In this document: in pieces, positions 47,111 to 57,533 of the stretch
How positions within the stretch are numbered: position 1 is the first letter of the stretch
Layout of the letters: each line of letters opens with the position of its first letter
From: Sulfurivirga caldicuralii
GTDB taxonomy: Bacteria; Pseudomonadota; Gammaproteobacteria; Thiomicrospirales; Thiomicrospiraceae
Direction: 5' to 3'
DNA length: 64,000 nt
Assembly: GCF_900141795.1 (NCBI RefSeq)
Contig: NZ_FSRE01000002.1
Location: 62,001-126,000, forward strand
Made by a program: the position numbers and the translations under genes
The notes under the pieces: generated by a model
What the model saw: the letters and a program-made list of their open reading frames with translations, nothing else
Database searches by the model: none
Told to the model about the DNA's origin: nothing

Positions 47111-47785
47111 ATGGAACAGTTTGGACGCTTGACCGCCATCGTGGCGCCGCTGGATCGCGCCAATGTGGATACCGACGCGATTATTCCAAAGCAGTTTCTG
47201 AAATCCATTCAGCGTACCGGCTTCGGCCCCTATCTGTTCGATGAATGGCGCTATCTGGATGTGGGGCAACCGGGGCAGGACTGCAGCAACCGACCGGTCA
47301 ACCCGGAATTTGTGCTCAACCAGCCCCGCTATCAGGGCGCCAAGATTCTGCTGGCGCGGGAAAACTTTGGCTGCGGCTCCAGCCGTGAGCACGCGCCCTG
47401 GGCGCTTAAGGATTATGGCTTTGATGTCATCATCGCGCCCAGCTTTGCGGAAATCTTCTTTAACAACAGCTTCAAAAACGGCATCCTGCCCATCGTGTTG
47501 GACGAGGTCACCGTCGATCAGCTGTTCAAGGAGGTGCAAGCGCAGGAAGGCTATCAGCTGACGGTGGATCTGGAGGCGCAGACCATTACCAAGCCCAATG
47601 GTGAGGTGATTCATTTTGAAGTGGACCCCTTCCGTCGTCATTGCCTGCTGCAGGGGCTGGATGACATCGGCCTGACGCTGCAGTATGCGGCTGAAATTCG
47701 CGCCTATGAAGAACGCCGCAAGCAGGAAGCCCCCTGGCTGTTCATGCACCTGCACGAAATTGCGGAAAAATTTGACCAGATCTGA
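47111..47785 (+). CDS. leuD: 3-isopropylmalate dehydratase small subunit
   Basis: Swivel-domain partner of LeuC, 224 residues. It shows [13 protein letters not shown] near the start and the [15 protein letters not shown] signature. A ribosome site (GGAGGGCGG) precedes the ATG 12 nt after leuC. The C-terminal extension after residue about 195 is typical of the proteobacterial form. Confidence 0.96.
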   Translation: MEQFGRLTAIVAPLDRANVDTDAIIPKQFLKSIQRTGFGPYLFDEWRYLDVGQPGQDCSNRPVNPEFVLNQPRYQGAKILLARENFGCGSSREHAPWALKDYGFDVIIAPSFAEIFFNNSFKNGILPIVLDEVTVDQLFKEVQAQEGYQLTVDLEAQTITKPNGEVIHFEVDPFRRHCLLQGLDDIGLTLQYAAEIRAYEERRKQEAPWLFMHLHEIAEKFDQI

Positions 47786-47794
47786 GGAACGAAC

Positions 47795-48868
47795 ATGAGC
47801 AAGAAAGTACTGGTTCTGCCGGGTGACGGTATTGGCCCCGAAATTACCGAACAGGCGGTCAAGGTGCTCAAGCGCCTGAGCGACGAGGGCGCCATCGATA
47901 TCGAAATGGAAGAGGCGCTAGTGGGCGGGGCTGCATACGACGCCGAGGGCTCGCCGCTGCCGGAATCCACCATGCAGCTGGCACGCGAGGCCGATGCCAT
48001 TCTGCTGGGTGCCGTGGGCGGTCCACAGTATGACGACCTGCCCCGGGACAAGCGTCCGGAAAAAGGCCTTCTCGGGCTGCGTTCCGGGCTGGGGCTGTTT
48101 GCCAACCTGCGACCAGCCATGCTTTATCCGCAGCTGGCGCACGCCTCGTCGCTCAAGCCTGAAGTGGTCAGCGGACTGGATATTCTTATCGTGCGCGAGT
48201 TGACGGGCGGAATTTACTTTGGCCAGCCCCGCGGGATTCGCACCCTGGAAAATGGCGAGCGTGAAGGCTTCAACACCTACGTCTATTCCGAATCCGAAAT
48301 CAAACGAATTGCCCATGTGGCCTTCCAGGCAGCGCAGAAGCGCAATAAAAAGGTGACCTCCATCGATAAGTCCAACGTGCTGGAAGTCACCGAGCTGTGG
48401 AAGGAAGTGGTCACCGAGGTGGCGAAGGACTATCCGGATGTTACGCTGGAGCATATGCTGGTGGACAATGCCGCCATGCAGCTGGTGCGCTGGCCCAAGC
48501 AGTTTGATGTGATGCTCACCGGCAACATGTTCGGTGACATTCTTTCGGATGAGGCCTCCATGCTGACCGGCTCCATCGGCATGTTGCCCTCTGCGTCTCT
48601 GAATGAAGAAAACAAGGGTATGTACGAGCCGTCCCACGGTTCGGCGCCAGACATCGCCGGGCAGGATATTGCCAACCCGCTGGCCACCATTCTATCTGCC
48701 GCCATGATGTTGCGTTACTCCCTCGGCGCCGAGGACCAGGCGGCGCGTATCGAGCAGGCGGTCAGCAAGGTGCTCGATCAGGGCCTGCGTACAGCAGATA
48801 TCTGGACAGAAGGCACGCAAAAGGTCTCCTGCAGCGCCATGGGCGATGCCGTTGTCGCGGCGTTGTGA
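47795..48868 (+). CDS. leuB: 3-isopropylmalate dehydrogenase
   Basis: NAD-dependent oxidative decarboxylase of leucine synthesis, 357 residues. GDGIGPE lies near the start, the substrate-arginine block ([21 protein letters not shown]) follows, and the metal-binding [10 protein letters not shown] and [10 protein letters not shown] motifs are intact. It completes leuCDB. A repeat copy sits immediately after the stop. Confidence 0.97.
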   Translation: MSKKVLVLPGDGIGPEITEQAVKVLKRLSDEGAIDIEMEEALVGGAAYDAEGSPLPESTMQLAREADAILLGAVGGPQYDDLPRDKRPEKGLLGLRSGLGLFANLRPAMLYPQLAHASSLKPEVVSGLDILIVRELTGGIYFGQPRGIRTLENGEREGFNTYVYSESEIKRIAHVAFQAAQKRNKKVTSIDKSNVLEVTELWKEVVTEVAKDYPDVTLEHMLVDNAAMQLVRWPKQFDVMLTGNMFGDILSDEASMLTGSIGMLPSASLNEENKGMYEPSHGSAPDIAGQDIANPLATILSAAMMLRYSLGAEDQAARIEQAVSKVLDQGLRTADIWTEGTQKVSCSAMGDAVVAAL

Positions 48869-48879
48869 AACCGACTTTA

Positions 48880-48897
48880 AAAAAGTCGGGGACCCCC
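48880..48897 (+). repeat. Dispersed repeat copy R5
   Basis: Exact 18 bp core, 11 nt after the leuB stop. Here the preceding CCGACTT (48871-48877) pairs with AAGTCGG inside the core, making a small hairpin. No T run follows on the plus strand. Confidence 0.85.
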
Positions 48898-48919
48898 GTA
48901 TTCAGCGGCTGACCTTAGC

Positions 48920-49885
48920 ATGAAAAACCGCTTTACCATCACCATCAGTGACGTCCATGGGGTGCGTCACTACACCTTTAACCAGCTGGTCAAGCGATTT
49001 TTCTGGTGGGTGGTGATGGGGCTGGTGATACTGGCTGCCATTTCGCTGGCGCTCATCTGGGGGTTGCGGCAGGAAGTGCAGCTGCTGCAGCAGAAACGTG
49101 CCGAAGCGTTGGCTCGGTACGAGCAGCTGCTCGAGCAGCGGGCAGGGGAACTGTCTGCCTATCAGGCTGCCACGCAAAAGTTGCAGCAGGAGTTGGACGC
49201 CAAGGGGCAGCATCTGGAAAATCTGGATGCAGCCGTGGCTGCACTCGAGGCCATGCTCGGTGCCGAACCGGAAGATGACACCGCGCCACTGGCGCAGCGG
49301 GTGGAAAACCTCAAGCTGACCATGGGCGAGAAACGCTATCTGCTGCAGGTGATTCCGTCAGGGCGTCCGGTGCAGACCTTCAAGGGAGTGAGCTCCAGCT
49401 TCGGTTGGCGCAAACACCCGGTGACCAGCAAGCGCGAATTCCACAAGGGCATTGATTACCGCGGGAAACTCGGTGACAAGATCATTGCCACGGCCGACGG
49501 GGTGGTGGAATATGCCGGCTATCACAAGAGCAGCGGCTACGGTAATATGGTGCTGATTGATCATGCCTTTGGTTTTCGCACCCTGTATGGCCATTTGAAA
49601 AAGGTGCTGGTTAAAAACGGCCAGGTGGTCAAAAAGGGTGATGTCATTGCCCTGATGGGGAATACCGGCCTGTCCACGGGGCCGCACCTGCATTATGAGA
49701 TTTCATTCATTCAGCGCTCGCTCAATCCGGCCCCCTTTGTGGCGTGGGATCTGAAGCACTACGACGCGATTTTCAAAAAGGCGAGGCACGTGCCATGGGA
49801 CTCTTTGGTGGAAAGGGTAAAACAGTACATTCAGGCGGTGGCGCCACCATCATTGCCGGCGATGTCCACCTCAAGGGCGAACTGA
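48920..49885 (+). CDS. M23 family metallopeptidase (LytM-like)
   Basis: Membrane-anchored peptidoglycan endopeptidase candidate of 321 residues. One membrane helix (about 28-50) is followed by a periplasmic coiled coil (50-115) and an M23 domain with FHKGIDYRG and the HLHYE motif, so zinc ligands are retained. Its last 91 nt overlap, in another frame, the start of the bactofilin gene. M23 peptidase-bactofilin pairs are known in several proteobacteria and act in localised wall remodelling. Confidence 0.92.
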   Translation: MKNRFTITISDVHGVRHYTFNQLVKRFFWWVVMGLVILAAISLALIWGLRQEVQLLQQKRAEALARYEQLLEQRAGELSAYQAATQKLQQELDAKGQHLENLDAAVAALEAMLGAEPEDDTAPLAQRVENLKLTMGEKRYLLQVIPSGRPVQTFKGVSSSFGWRKHPVTSKREFHKGIDYRGKLGDKIIATADGVVEYAGYHKSSGYGNMVLIDHAFGFRTLYGHLKKVLVKNGQVVKKGDVIALMGNTGLSTGPHLHYEISFIQRSLNPAPFVAWDLKHYDAIFKKARHVPWDSLVERVKQYIQAVAPPSLPAMSTSRAN

Positions 49886-50256
49886 CGGGTCTCAACGCGC
49901 CGCTGTACGTTGAGGGCATTGTGGAAGGCCGTATCGACTCCAGCGCCGAGGTCATCATTGGCCCCAAAGGCAAGGTGCTGGGTACGCTGCGCGCCCGACA
50001 GGTGGTGGTGAACGGCTACATGGAAGGCGATGTGGTGTGCCAGCAGCTGGACATTATGGTGTCCGGTACGCTGCAGGGCACCGTGGTGGCACCCACCTTC
50101 ACCATTGAGCAGGGGGGTCGCTTTGTGGGGCAGAGCTTCGATCAGGGCGAGCAGGCGCAGATCAATATCGTGCAGGTCAATCTCGAACCGGCCCGAACCG
50201 AGCCGGGGCCTGCGTTGGAAATCAATCAAGACAAACAGAAGGATGAAGTGCAATGA
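49795..50256 (+). CDS. Bactofilin family protein
   Basis: Polymerising cytoskeletal protein of 153 residues with the short beta-helix core (ATIIAGDVHLKGELTGLNAPLYVEGIVEG, then repeated KGKVLGTLRARQVVVNGYMEGDV units). The frame is open upstream, but ATG 49795 gives the typical short N-terminal tail MGLFGGKGK. Any later start would cut into the core, so the 91 nt overlap with the M23 gene seems real. It ends with an ATGA overlap to asd. Likely a scaffold for the adjacent peptidase. Confidence 0.9.
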   Translation: MGLFGGKGKTVHSGGGATIIAGDVHLKGELTGLNAPLYVEGIVEGRIDSSAEVIIGPKGKVLGTLRARQVVVNGYMEGDVVCQQLDIMVSGTLQGTVVAPTFTIEQGGRFVGQSFDQGEQAQINIVQVNLEPARTEPGPALEINQDKQKDEVQ

Positions 50257-51275
50257 GACCTGAAGGGTATGATGTCGCAGTTGTCGGCGCGACCGGTGCA
50301 GTCGGCGAAACCATTTTGCGCGTTCTGCAGGAGCGCAAGTTTCCGGTACGCAATCTCTATCCCCTGGCCTCCAGCCGCTCCGCCGGCAAGAAGATCGAGT
50401 TCAACGGTCAGTGGGTGAAAGTCCAGGACTTGGAAACCTTCGACTTCTCCAAGGTGCAGATCGGCCTGTTTTCCCCCGGCGCCAGTGTCTCCAAAATCTA
50501 TGCGCCCAAGGCGGCCGCAGCGGGCTGTGTGGTGGTGGACAACACGTCCCAGTTCCGCTATGACGACGACATCCCGCTGGTGGTGCCCGAAGTGAATCCC
50601 GAGGCGGTGGCCGGCTACAAAAATCGCGGCATTATCGCCAACCCCAACTGCTCCACCATTCAGATGCTGGTGGCGCTGAAGCCCATTTATGATGCTGTGG
50701 GCATCGAGCGCATTAATGTGGCCACCTATCAGGCAGTGTCCGGCTCCGGCAAGGAAGCCATCGAGGAGCTGGCGACACAGACGGCGAACCTGCTCAACCT
50801 CAAGCCCATCGAGTGCAATGTCTATCCCAAGCAGATCGCCTTCAACTGCATTCCGCAGATCGATGTGTTCATGGATAACGGCTACACCAAGGAAGAGATG
50901 AAGATGGTGTGGGAGACCAAAAAGATCATGGGTGACGACAGCATTGTGGTGAACCCCACCGCGGTGCGGGTGCCCGTGTTCTATGGCCACAGTGAAGCCG
51001 TGCATATCGAAACGAAGGAAAAGATCACGGCCGAGCAGGCGCGCGAGATACTGGCAAAAGCCCCCGGCATCGTGCTGATGGACGAGCGCAGGGACGGCGG
51101 CTATCCCACCGCCATCGATGCGGCCGATACCGATCAGGTCTATGTGGGCCGCATTCGCGAGGATATTTCCCATCCGCGCGGGCTCAACCTGTGGGTGGTG
51201 GCTGATAATGTGCGCAAGGGCGCGGCGACCAATACCGTGCAGATTGCTGAGCTGCTGATTGAAAAATACATCTGA
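50253..51275 (+). CDS. asd: Aspartate-semialdehyde dehydrogenase
   Basis: NADPH-dependent branch-point enzyme toward lysine, threonine, methionine and diaminopimelate, 340 residues. The dinucleotide motif is GATGAVGE near residue 11, and the catalytic cysteine is C133 in NPNCSTIQ. The short (non-enteric, Pseudomonas/Vibrio Asd2-like) length is typical. Following leuB-asd, many relatives have fimV before truA; here truA comes next after 7 nt. Confidence 0.95.
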   Translation: MRPEGYDVAVVGATGAVGETILRVLQERKFPVRNLYPLASSRSAGKKIEFNGQWVKVQDLETFDFSKVQIGLFSPGASVSKIYAPKAAAAGCVVVDNTSQFRYDDDIPLVVPEVNPEAVAGYKNRGIIANPNCSTIQMLVALKPIYDAVGIERINVATYQAVSGSGKEAIEELATQTANLLNLKPIECNVYPKQIAFNCIPQIDVFMDNGYTKEEMKMVWETKKIMGDDSIVVNPTAVRVPVFYGHSEAVHIETKEKITAEQAREILAKAPGIVLMDERRDGGYPTAIDAADTDQVYVGRIREDISHPRGLNLWVVADNVRKGAATNTVQIAELLIEKYI

Positions 51276-51282
51276 TTCTTCC

Positions 51283-52071
51283 ATGCGCATTGCGCTGGGC
51301 ATCGAATACGACGGCAGTGCCTACTGCGGCTGGCAGCATCAGGATCACTGCGACGCGGTGCAGACCCACGTGGAGGCGGCGCTCTCCTTTGTGGCTGATC
51401 ATCCCATCGAAGTGGTCTGTGCCGGACGTACTGATACCGGAGTACATGCCCTGAATCAGGTGGTGCATTTTGACACCACGGCGGAACGCCCGCTGCGGGC
51501 GTGGGTGGAAGGGGTGAATACCCGTCTGCCCGATGCCATTCGTATCCATTGGGTCAAACCCGTGGCAGAGGACTTCGATGCCCGTTTCAGCGCGGTGGCA
51601 CGTCGTTACCGTTATGTCATTCATAACGTACCCACACGCTCCGCGCTCCTGCGCCAGCGAGTGACCTGGGTGCGTGAACCGCTGGATGCGGCGGCCATGG
51701 ACAAGGCCGCGCAGGCACTGGTGGGAGAGCAGGACTTTTCCAGCTTTCGCGCTGCCGGCTGTCAGGCGCGCCACCCCATGCGCGAGGTGCAGCGGGTTCA
51801 CGTGCACCGTCAGGGCAACATGGTGCTTGTGGACATTCAGGCCAATGCCTTTTTGCACCACATGGTGCGCAATATTGTCGGCAGCCTGCTCAAGGTGGGC
51901 CAGGGCGAACGCCCAGTGGAATGGATCGCTGAATTGCTGGCGGCAAAAGACCGGACGCAGGCAGCGGAAACGGCACCGGCGGCCGGCCTCTACTTTGTGA
52001 CCGCAGTCTATCCGCCAGCACTGGGCATTGCGGAACGTGAACCCGACTGCGTCGTATGGAGGTGTGCATGA
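51283..52071 (+). CDS. truA: tRNA pseudouridine(38-40) synthase TruA
   Basis: Modifies U38-U40 in the anticodon arm of tRNAs, 262 residues. The catalytic aspartate lies in [10 protein letters not shown], with [11 protein letters not shown] and [15 protein letters not shown] blocks following. ATG 51283 is chosen; a TTG at 51259 is in frame but overlaps asd and adds unlike residues. No strong ribosome site is visible before either, which is unusual. It overlaps trpF by 4 nt. Confidence 0.95.
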   Translation: MRIALGIEYDGSAYCGWQHQDHCDAVQTHVEAALSFVADHPIEVVCAGRTDTGVHALNQVVHFDTTAERPLRAWVEGVNTRLPDAIRIHWVKPVAEDFDARFSAVARRYRYVIHNVPTRSALLRQRVTWVREPLDAAAMDKAAQALVGEQDFSSFRAAGCQARHPMREVQRVHVHRQGNMVLVDIQANAFLHHMVRNIVGSLLKVGQGERPVEWIAELLAAKDRTQAAETAPAAGLYFVTAVYPPALGIAEREPDCVVWRCA

Positions 52072-52688
52072 CCCGTGTGAAAATCTGCGGCATTACCCGT
52101 CCCGAGGATGCGCTGGCCGCTGCAAATGCCGGTGCTGATGCCATTGGGCTGGTGTTCTATCCCGACAGTCCGCGGGCCATTGACATCGCCACCGCCTGGG
52201 AGATCCTCGAGGTGGTGCCGCCGTTTGTCACCACGGTCGGCCTGTTCGTGGATGCAGACCCGGAGTGGATCGAGGAGATTCTGGTAGAAGTGCCGCTGGA
52301 TGTCCTGCAGTTTCATGGCAATGAATCGCCGGAGCAGTGCGAACAGTTTGCTCATCCTTATATCAAGGCAATCCGCATGCGGCCCGATACGGATCTGTCT
52401 GCCATTGCGAAGCGCTATGCCGATGCGCAGGGCCTGCTGCTGGATACCTATCGCCCCGGTGTGCCCGGCGGCACCGGCGAGGTCTTTGACTGGTCCCTGG
52501 TCCAGCAGCCGTGCGACAAGCCGATCATCCTCGCCGGTGGTTTGACGCCTGATAATGTGGCAGATGCCATTGCGCAGGTTCAACCATGGGCGGTGGATGT
52601 AAGCGGTGGCGTGGAAAAGGAAAAGGGTCTCAAGGATTCGAGTAAAATTAACGCTTTTATGGCAGCCGTCAAAGCAGCAGATCAATGA
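52068..52688 (+). CDS. trpF: Phosphoribosylanthranilate isomerase
   Basis: TIM-barrel enzyme of tryptophan synthesis, 206 residues. The catalytic Cys lies in [12 protein letters not shown] and the general acid Asp in LLLDTYRPG; the phosphate site is [11 protein letters not shown] 52068 is preferred over 52056 because GGAGG sits 5 nt upstream and it makes an ATGA overlap with truA. TrpF is separate from TrpC, unlike the enteric fusion. Confidence 0.95.
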   Translation: MTRVKICGITRPEDALAAANAGADAIGLVFYPDSPRAIDIATAWEILEVVPPFVTTVGLFVDADPEWIEEILVEVPLDVLQFHGNESPEQCEQFAHPYIKAIRMRPDTDLSAIAKRYADAQGLLLDTYRPGVPGGTGEVFDWSLVQQPCDKPIILAGGLTPDNVADAIAQVQPWAVDVSGGVEKEKGLKDSSKINAFMAAVKAADQ

Positions 52689-53890
52689 CCATCGATTACA
52701 GCAAGTTTCCCGACGCGCGCGGCCATTTCGGGCCCTACGGCGGCATTTTCGCCCCGGAAACCCTCATGGCTGCACTGGAAGAACTCAAGCAGCAATATCA
52801 CACCCTCAAGGCGGATCCGGCCTTCTGGGCCGAACTGGATGCCGATCTGGCCGACTATGTGGGGCGTCCATCGCCGCTCTATCTGGCCGAACGTCTGACC
52901 GAAGCCTATGGCGGCGCCAAAATCTACCTCAAGCGGGAAGACCTGAACCACACCGGTGCCCACAAGATCAACAACACCATCGGCCAGGCACTGCTGGCCA
53001 AGAAGCTGGGCAAGACGCGCATCATTGCCGAGACCGGCGCAGGGCAGCATGGCGTAGCGTCAGCTACCGTGGCTGCTCGTCTGGGGCTGGAGTGCGTGGT
53101 CTACATGGGCGCCGAAGACGTGGCGCGCCAGGCGCCCAATGTGGCGCGCATGAAGATGCTGGGCGCGGAAGTGATCCCGGTCACCTCCGGAACGCGCACC
53201 CTGAAGGACGCCCTCAACGAGGCTATGCGCGACTGGGTCACCAATGTGGATGACACCTTCTACATTATCGGCACCGTTGCGGGACCACACCCCTATCCGG
53301 AGATGGTGCGCGACTTTCAGGCCATCATCGGCCGCGAAGCCCGTACGCAGATTCTCGACAAGGCCGGTCGTCTGCCGGATGCGCTGGTGGCGTGTGTGGG
53401 CGGCGGCTCCAACGCCATCGGACTGTTCTACGAGTTTCTGCCTGACGAGGATGTGGCCATCTATGGGGTCGAGGCGGCAGGCCGCGGCCTGGAAACCGGC
53501 GAGCACGCCGCACCGCTGTGTGCTGGCAAGCCGGGCGTGCTGCATGGCAACCGCACCTATCTGATGCAGGATGAAAACGGCGAGATTATCGGTACTCACT
53601 CCATTTCCGCCGGGCTGGACTATCCTGGTGTAGGGCCGGAGCATGCCTGGCTCAAGGATATCGGTCGTGCCAACTATGTGGCGGTGACCGACGAGGAGGC
53701 GCTGGACGCATGCCGCGACCTGACCCGTCTGGAGGGCATTCTGCCGGCGCTGGAGTCCAGTCATGCGCTGGCTTATGCCAAAAAACTGGCGCCTGAACTT
53801 GGCGAAGACAAGATCATGATTGTGAACCTGTCGGGCCGCGGGGACAAGGATATGGCCACGCTGGCCCGCATCGAGGGGTTTGAATACTGA
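52685..53890 (+). CDS. trpB: Tryptophan synthase beta chain
   Basis: PLP enzyme condensing indole and serine, 401 residues. The PLP lysine is K94 in HTGAHKINN, the phosphate loop is VGGGSNAIG, and [12 protein letters not shown] and the COMM-domain [10 protein letters not shown] are present. It overlaps trpF by 4 nt and trpA by 1 nt. Confidence 0.97.
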   Translation: MTIDYSKFPDARGHFGPYGGIFAPETLMAALEELKQQYHTLKADPAFWAELDADLADYVGRPSPLYLAERLTEAYGGAKIYLKREDLNHTGAHKINNTIGQALLAKKLGKTRIIAETGAGQHGVASATVAARLGLECVVYMGAEDVARQAPNVARMKMLGAEVIPVTSGTRTLKDALNEAMRDWVTNVDDTFYIIGTVAGPHPYPEMVRDFQAIIGREARTQILDKAGRLPDALVACVGGGSNAIGLFYEFLPDEDVAIYGVEAAGRGLETGEHAAPLCAGKPGVLHGNRTYLMQDENGEIIGTHSISAGLDYPGVGPEHAWLKDIGRANYVAVTDEEALDACRDLTRLEGILPALESSHALAYAKKLAPELGEDKIMIVNLSGRGDKDMATLARIEGFEY

Positions 53891-54720
53891 TGAGCCGCAT
53901 TGGACAGACTTTTGACCGCCTGAAGGCAGCCGGTCGCACCGCACTGGTGCCCTATATCACCGCAGGCGACCCGCACCCCGATTACACCGTGGAGATGATG
54001 CACGCGCTGGTGGAGGCGGGCGCTGACATGCTGGAGCTGGGCGTGCCGTTTTCCGATCCCATGGCTGACGGCCCGGTGATTCAGAAGGCCACCGAGCGGG
54101 CCTTGGCCCACGGCACCAGTCTGGCGCAGGTGCTGGAGATGGTCGAGCAGTTCCGCCAGCGGGACGACGCCACGCCGGTGATTCTGATGGGTTATGCCAA
54201 TCCCATTGAGGCCATGGGCTATGTGCCCTTTGCCGTGCGCGCCCGCGAAGTGGGCGTGGACGGCGTGCTCACCGTGGATATTCCTCCGGAGGAAGCCGAG
54301 GACGGCTACTACGAGGCACTGGCGTCCGAGGGACTGGACCGCGTCTTTCTGGCGGCACCCACTACACCGGTGTCGCGACTGGCGCAGATCGAACGCCTGG
54401 GCAGCGGCTTTGTCTACTATGTGTCCCTGAAGGGCGTTACCGGTGCGGATCAGCTGGATGCAGAGGATGTGGCGACCCATGTGGCACAGCTGCGCGAGCA
54501 TGTTTCCCTGCCGGTGGGTATCGGGTTTGGCATTCGCAATGGCGAGCGGGCCGAGGCCATGGCGCGTCTGGGGGATGCCGTTATCGTGGGCTCGGCGCTG
54601 GTGAATGAAATTGAAGCGGTTTGGCATGCAGACAAGGCCGCGGTGATCGAACGTCTGCGTGCGGCCATGGCACCGTTCAGAGCCGGGGTGGACCGTGCGG
54701 ATAAGGAGAAGCAGGCATGA
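53890..54720 (+). CDS. trpA: Tryptophan synthase alpha chain
   Basis: Cleaves indole-glycerol phosphate to indole, channelled to TrpB, 276 residues. Catalytic E49 ([11 protein letters not shown]) and D60 (SDPMADGP) fall at the same numbers as in Salmonella. It overlaps accD by 4 nt. No attenuator is seen in this group; trpE, trpG, trpD and trpC must lie elsewhere. Confidence 0.97.
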   Translation: MSRIGQTFDRLKAAGRTALVPYITAGDPHPDYTVEMMHALVEAGADMLELGVPFSDPMADGPVIQKATERALAHGTSLAQVLEMVEQFRQRDDATPVILMGYANPIEAMGYVPFAVRAREVGVDGVLTVDIPPEEAEDGYYEALASEGLDRVFLAAPTTPVSRLAQIERLGSGFVYYVSLKGVTGADQLDAEDVATHVAQLREHVSLPVGIGFGIRNGERAEAMARLGDAVIVGSALVNEIEAVWHADKAAVIERLRAAMAPFRAGVDRADKEKQA

Positions 54721-55571
54721 ACTGGTTTGAACGTATTCTGCCCAGCATCAAGGGCGTGGCGCAACGCAAGAAGTCAGTCCCCGAAGGGCTGTGGATCAAG
54801 TGCCCTGAATGTGAAGGCGTCCTCTACAAGGCGGAACTGGAACGCAACCAGTATGTGTGTCCCAAGTGCGGTCATCACATGCGCATCGGTGCGCGCCAGC
54901 GTCTGAATTACTTCTTTGACGAGAACACTGCGCAGGAGTTTGCGCAGAACGTAAGGCCCATCGATATTCTTGGGTTCAAGGATCAGAAGCGTTACAAGGA
55001 CCGCATTACTGCCGCACAGAAGAGCACCGGTGAAAACGATGCGCTGGTGACCATGGTGGGCGAAATTGAAAAATTGCGCGTCGTGGCTGCGGCCTTTGAG
55101 TTCAAGTTTATGGGCGGTTCCATGGGTTCGGTGGTGGGCGAGAAATTCGTGCGTGCCGTCAACAAGGCCATCGAGCTGGATGCGCCCCTGATCGTCTTTG
55201 CTGCTTCGGGCGGCGCGCGCATGCAGGAGTCGCTGTTCTCGCTGATGCAGATGGCGAAGACGTCGGCAGCGCTGGGCAAGCTGCGGGAAAAGGGCCTGCC
55301 GTTTGTGTCCGTGTTGACGGATCCCACCATGGGTGGTGTCTCTGCCAGCTTTGCCATGCTGGGTGACATCAACGTGGCCGAACCCAAGGCGCTGATCGGT
55401 TTTGCAGGTCCGCGCGTCATCGAGCAGACCGTGCGCGAAAAGCTGCCTGAAGGCTTCCAGCGCAGCGAATTCCTGCTGGAGCACGGCGCCATCGACCGTA
55501 TCATCGACCGGCGTGACATGAAGCACGAGCTGGCGCTCATGTGCCGCATGTTCCTCAATCAGCCGGCCTGA
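54717..55571 (+). CDS. accD: Acetyl-CoA carboxylase carboxyltransferase subunit beta
   Basis: Transfers the carboxyl group from biotin to acetyl-CoA together with AccA, 284 residues. The N-terminal zinc ribbon has C29, C32, C48 and C51. The crotonase-like core shows SGGARMQES and [15 protein letters not shown]. It lies in the conserved accD-folC order. Confidence 0.97.
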   Translation: MNWFERILPSIKGVAQRKKSVPEGLWIKCPECEGVLYKAELERNQYVCPKCGHHMRIGARQRLNYFFDENTAQEFAQNVRPIDILGFKDQKRYKDRITAAQKSTGENDALVTMVGEIEKLRVVAAAFEFKFMGGSMGSVVGEKFVRAVNKAIELDAPLIVFAASGGARMQESLFSLMQMAKTSAALGKLREKGLPFVSVLTDPTMGGVSASFAMLGDINVAEPKALIGFAGPRVIEQTVREKLPEGFQRSEFLLEHGAIDRIIDRRDMKHELALMCRMFLNQPA

Positions 55572-55581
55572 CCCGTTTAGC

Positions 55582-56841
55582 ATGCACCCGCACAAGGACT
55601 GGTCGCTGACACAGTGGCTTGATTACCAGCAGCGGGTGCACCCCAATGCCATCGAGCTGGGTCTGGAGCGCGTGCGCACCGTGGCCGAGCGCATGGAGCT
55701 GCTACCGCTCAAGGCACCCGTAGTAACCGTTGCCGGCACCAATGGCAAGGGCTCCAGCGTGGCCATGCTGGAAGCCATTCTCGCTGGCGCCTATCGTATC
55801 GGCACCTATACCTCTCCGCATCTGCTGCGCTATAACGAGCGCATCCGTCTGTCAGGCGAACCAGTGGATGACGACACCCTCATTGCGGCGTTCAACCGCA
55901 TCGAAAACGCCCGCGGTGATATTCCGCTGACCTTTTTTGAGTATGGCACACTGGCCGCGCTGTCAATCTTTTCGGCGCAGCATCTTGACTTGATCGTGCT
56001 TGAAGTCGGTCTGGGCGGACGCCTGGATGCCGCCAATATTGTCGATGCCGATATCGCCCTTGTCACCGCGGTTGATGTGGATCATGCGCAGTGGCTGGGG
56101 AATGACCGTGAAGCCATTGGGCGCGAGAAGGCGGGTATCTTTCGTCCGCAGCAAAAAGCCGTTGTCTCCGACCCAAACCCACCGAAAAGTGTGCTGGAGC
56201 ATGCTGAAGAACTGGGTGTGCACCTTAAGCGGCTGGGGGCGGATTTTTCCTATCGCACTCACGGGACAGGTTGGGATTACCACGGCGCAGCCACGCTGAA
56301 ACATCTGCCGCGACCGGCGCTGCGGGGGGATTTTCAGCTGCAGAACGCGGCGGGTGTCCTCGCCGTACTGGAACAGCTGCCAGCCTATTTTTATCTGCCC
56401 CGCCGCCTGATCGAAAGGGGGCTGACGCAGGTGCGCAATCCCGGTCGATTGGAACATCGCGAGGTCAAGGGGCAGTCCTGGTGGGTCGATGTGGCGCATA
56501 ATCCGCAGGCCATGGCCGAGGTGGTTGCCTATTTGGCGCCGCAGCGCCCTCTGCAGGTGATTTTGGGTATGATGGCAGACAAGGCCATTGCAGACACGCT
56601 GCGTGTGCTTGCGCCGCTGGCTGCCGTGTGGGACCTGGCGCCGTTGCCTGGCGAGCGTGCGCTTTCGCCCCAGGCGCTGGGCCAGCAGCTGGTGCAGCTG
56701 GGGGTGCCGGACTCTGCGATTCATTTCCATGACAGCATGGCAGCAGCGGTGGCCGCGGCACAACAGAGGACACTGCCCGTGTTGGTGACCGGTTCCTTTA
56801 TTACCGCAGGTGAGGCCCTGCAGCAGATCGAGCATGGATGA
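55582..56841 (+). CDS. folC: Folylpolyglutamate synthase / dihydrofolate synthase
   Basis: Adds glutamate to dihydropteroate and folates using ATP, 419 residues. The P-loop is GTNGKGS at 52-58; SPHLLRYNERIR, the DVDHAQWLGND block and DVAHNPQA (DxAHNP) motif are present. It overlaps the SPOR-domain gene by 8 nt. Confidence 0.95.
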   Translation: MHPHKDWSLTQWLDYQQRVHPNAIELGLERVRTVAERMELLPLKAPVVTVAGTNGKGSSVAMLEAILAGAYRIGTYTSPHLLRYNERIRLSGEPVDDDTLIAAFNRIENARGDIPLTFFEYGTLAALSIFSAQHLDLIVLEVGLGGRLDAANIVDADIALVTAVDVDHAQWLGNDREAIGREKAGIFRPQQKAVVSDPNPPKSVLEHAEELGVHLKRLGADFSYRTHGTGWDYHGAATLKHLPRPALRGDFQLQNAAGVLAVLEQLPAYFYLPRRLIERGLTQVRNPGRLEHREVKGQSWWVDVAHNPQAMAEVVAYLAPQRPLQVILGMMADKAIADTLRVLAPLAAVWDLAPLPGERALSPQALGQQLVQLGVPDSAIHFHDSMAAAVAAAQQRTLPVLVTGSFITAGEALQQIEHG

Positions 56842-57523
56842 GAAGCTACGCAATCAACTGACCGGCGCGATCATCTGGTTTGTGCTGCTCATTGTGGTGG
56901 TGGGGCACTGGTACAGCCATCCGGTCAATTTTGATCCGGACAGTGCGGTGCCGGCTGCGCCGCAGGCAGACAAGGCCGTGATCGTGGCACAGCCCCTGCG
57001 TGTGAGTGATGCGAAGCAGACGGATGCCCAACCTCATGCCAGCCCGACCAATGAAAGGGGATCGGATACAACAAAACCTGAAAAAACACGCAAAAATGAG
57101 GCGCAAGCAGCTGATTTGACAAAAAAACCGGCTTCAGTAACGTCTTCTGCAGAGCGCAAAAAAGAGGCTGCTGAAAAAGTCGGGGACCCCCCTGTTGCAC
57201 AGGGGAAAAAACAGGCTGACAGCTCGGATCAGGGTATGGAATCAGCGAAGCGGGCTGTCAAGGCATCCAATCACGCGCAACGCTGGCTGGTGAAGGTGGC
57301 GGCCTACTTTACCGCCCGTCAGGCCAACGATCTGGTGGCCACGCTCAATGAACAGGGGTATGACGCCACCTACAGGAAATTCATGAACGCCAAGGGGCAG
57401 ACGGTCTATTCCGTGCGCCTGGCCCCGGTGGACTCGAAAGAGGAAGCCTTGAGACTGAAGCGGATCGTGGACAAGCGCTTCCATACCAACAGTATTATTG
57501 AACCCTTACCACCTCAATCATAG
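56834..57523 (+). CDS. SPOR domain membrane protein (DedD-like)
   Basis: 229-residue single-pass inner-membrane protein. A helix at about 10-27 is followed by a low-complexity charged linker (30-150) and a C-terminal SPOR domain (about 152-229) that should bind denuded septal glycan strands. Its place after folC is that of dedD. Residues 114-120 (EKVGDPP) are encoded by an in-frame copy of the dispersed repeat. The cvpA gene usually found between this gene and purF is missing. Confidence 0.87.
   Translation: MDEKLRNQLTGAIIWFVLLIVVVGHWYSHPVNFDPDSAVPAAPQADKAVIVAQPLRVSDAKQTDAQPHASPTNERGSDTTKPEKTRKNEAQAADLTKKPASVTSSAERKKEAAEKVGDPPVAQGKKQADSSDQGMESAKRAVKASNHAQRWLVKVAAYFTARQANDLVATLNEQGYDATYRKFMNAKGQTVYSVRLAPVDSKEEALRLKRIVDKRFHTNSIIEPLPPQS
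57174..57191 (+). repeat. Dispersed repeat copy R6, inside the SPOR-protein gene
   Basis: Exact 18 bp core translated within the linker. Upstream GCGCAAAAAAGAGG resembles the flank of R1 (GTGCAAAAAAAGGG). A following CCCCTGTTGCACAGGGG hairpin (57187-57203) adds secondary structure. Confidence 0.85.
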
Positions 57524-57533
57524 GAAACGGAAC

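Noticed and set aside
45755-47755. Long open frame on the minus strand opposite leuC-leuD
   Set aside because: Mirrors the codon bias of the real genes on the other strand. The translation is His/Gln/Arg-rich with no domain and no ribosome site.
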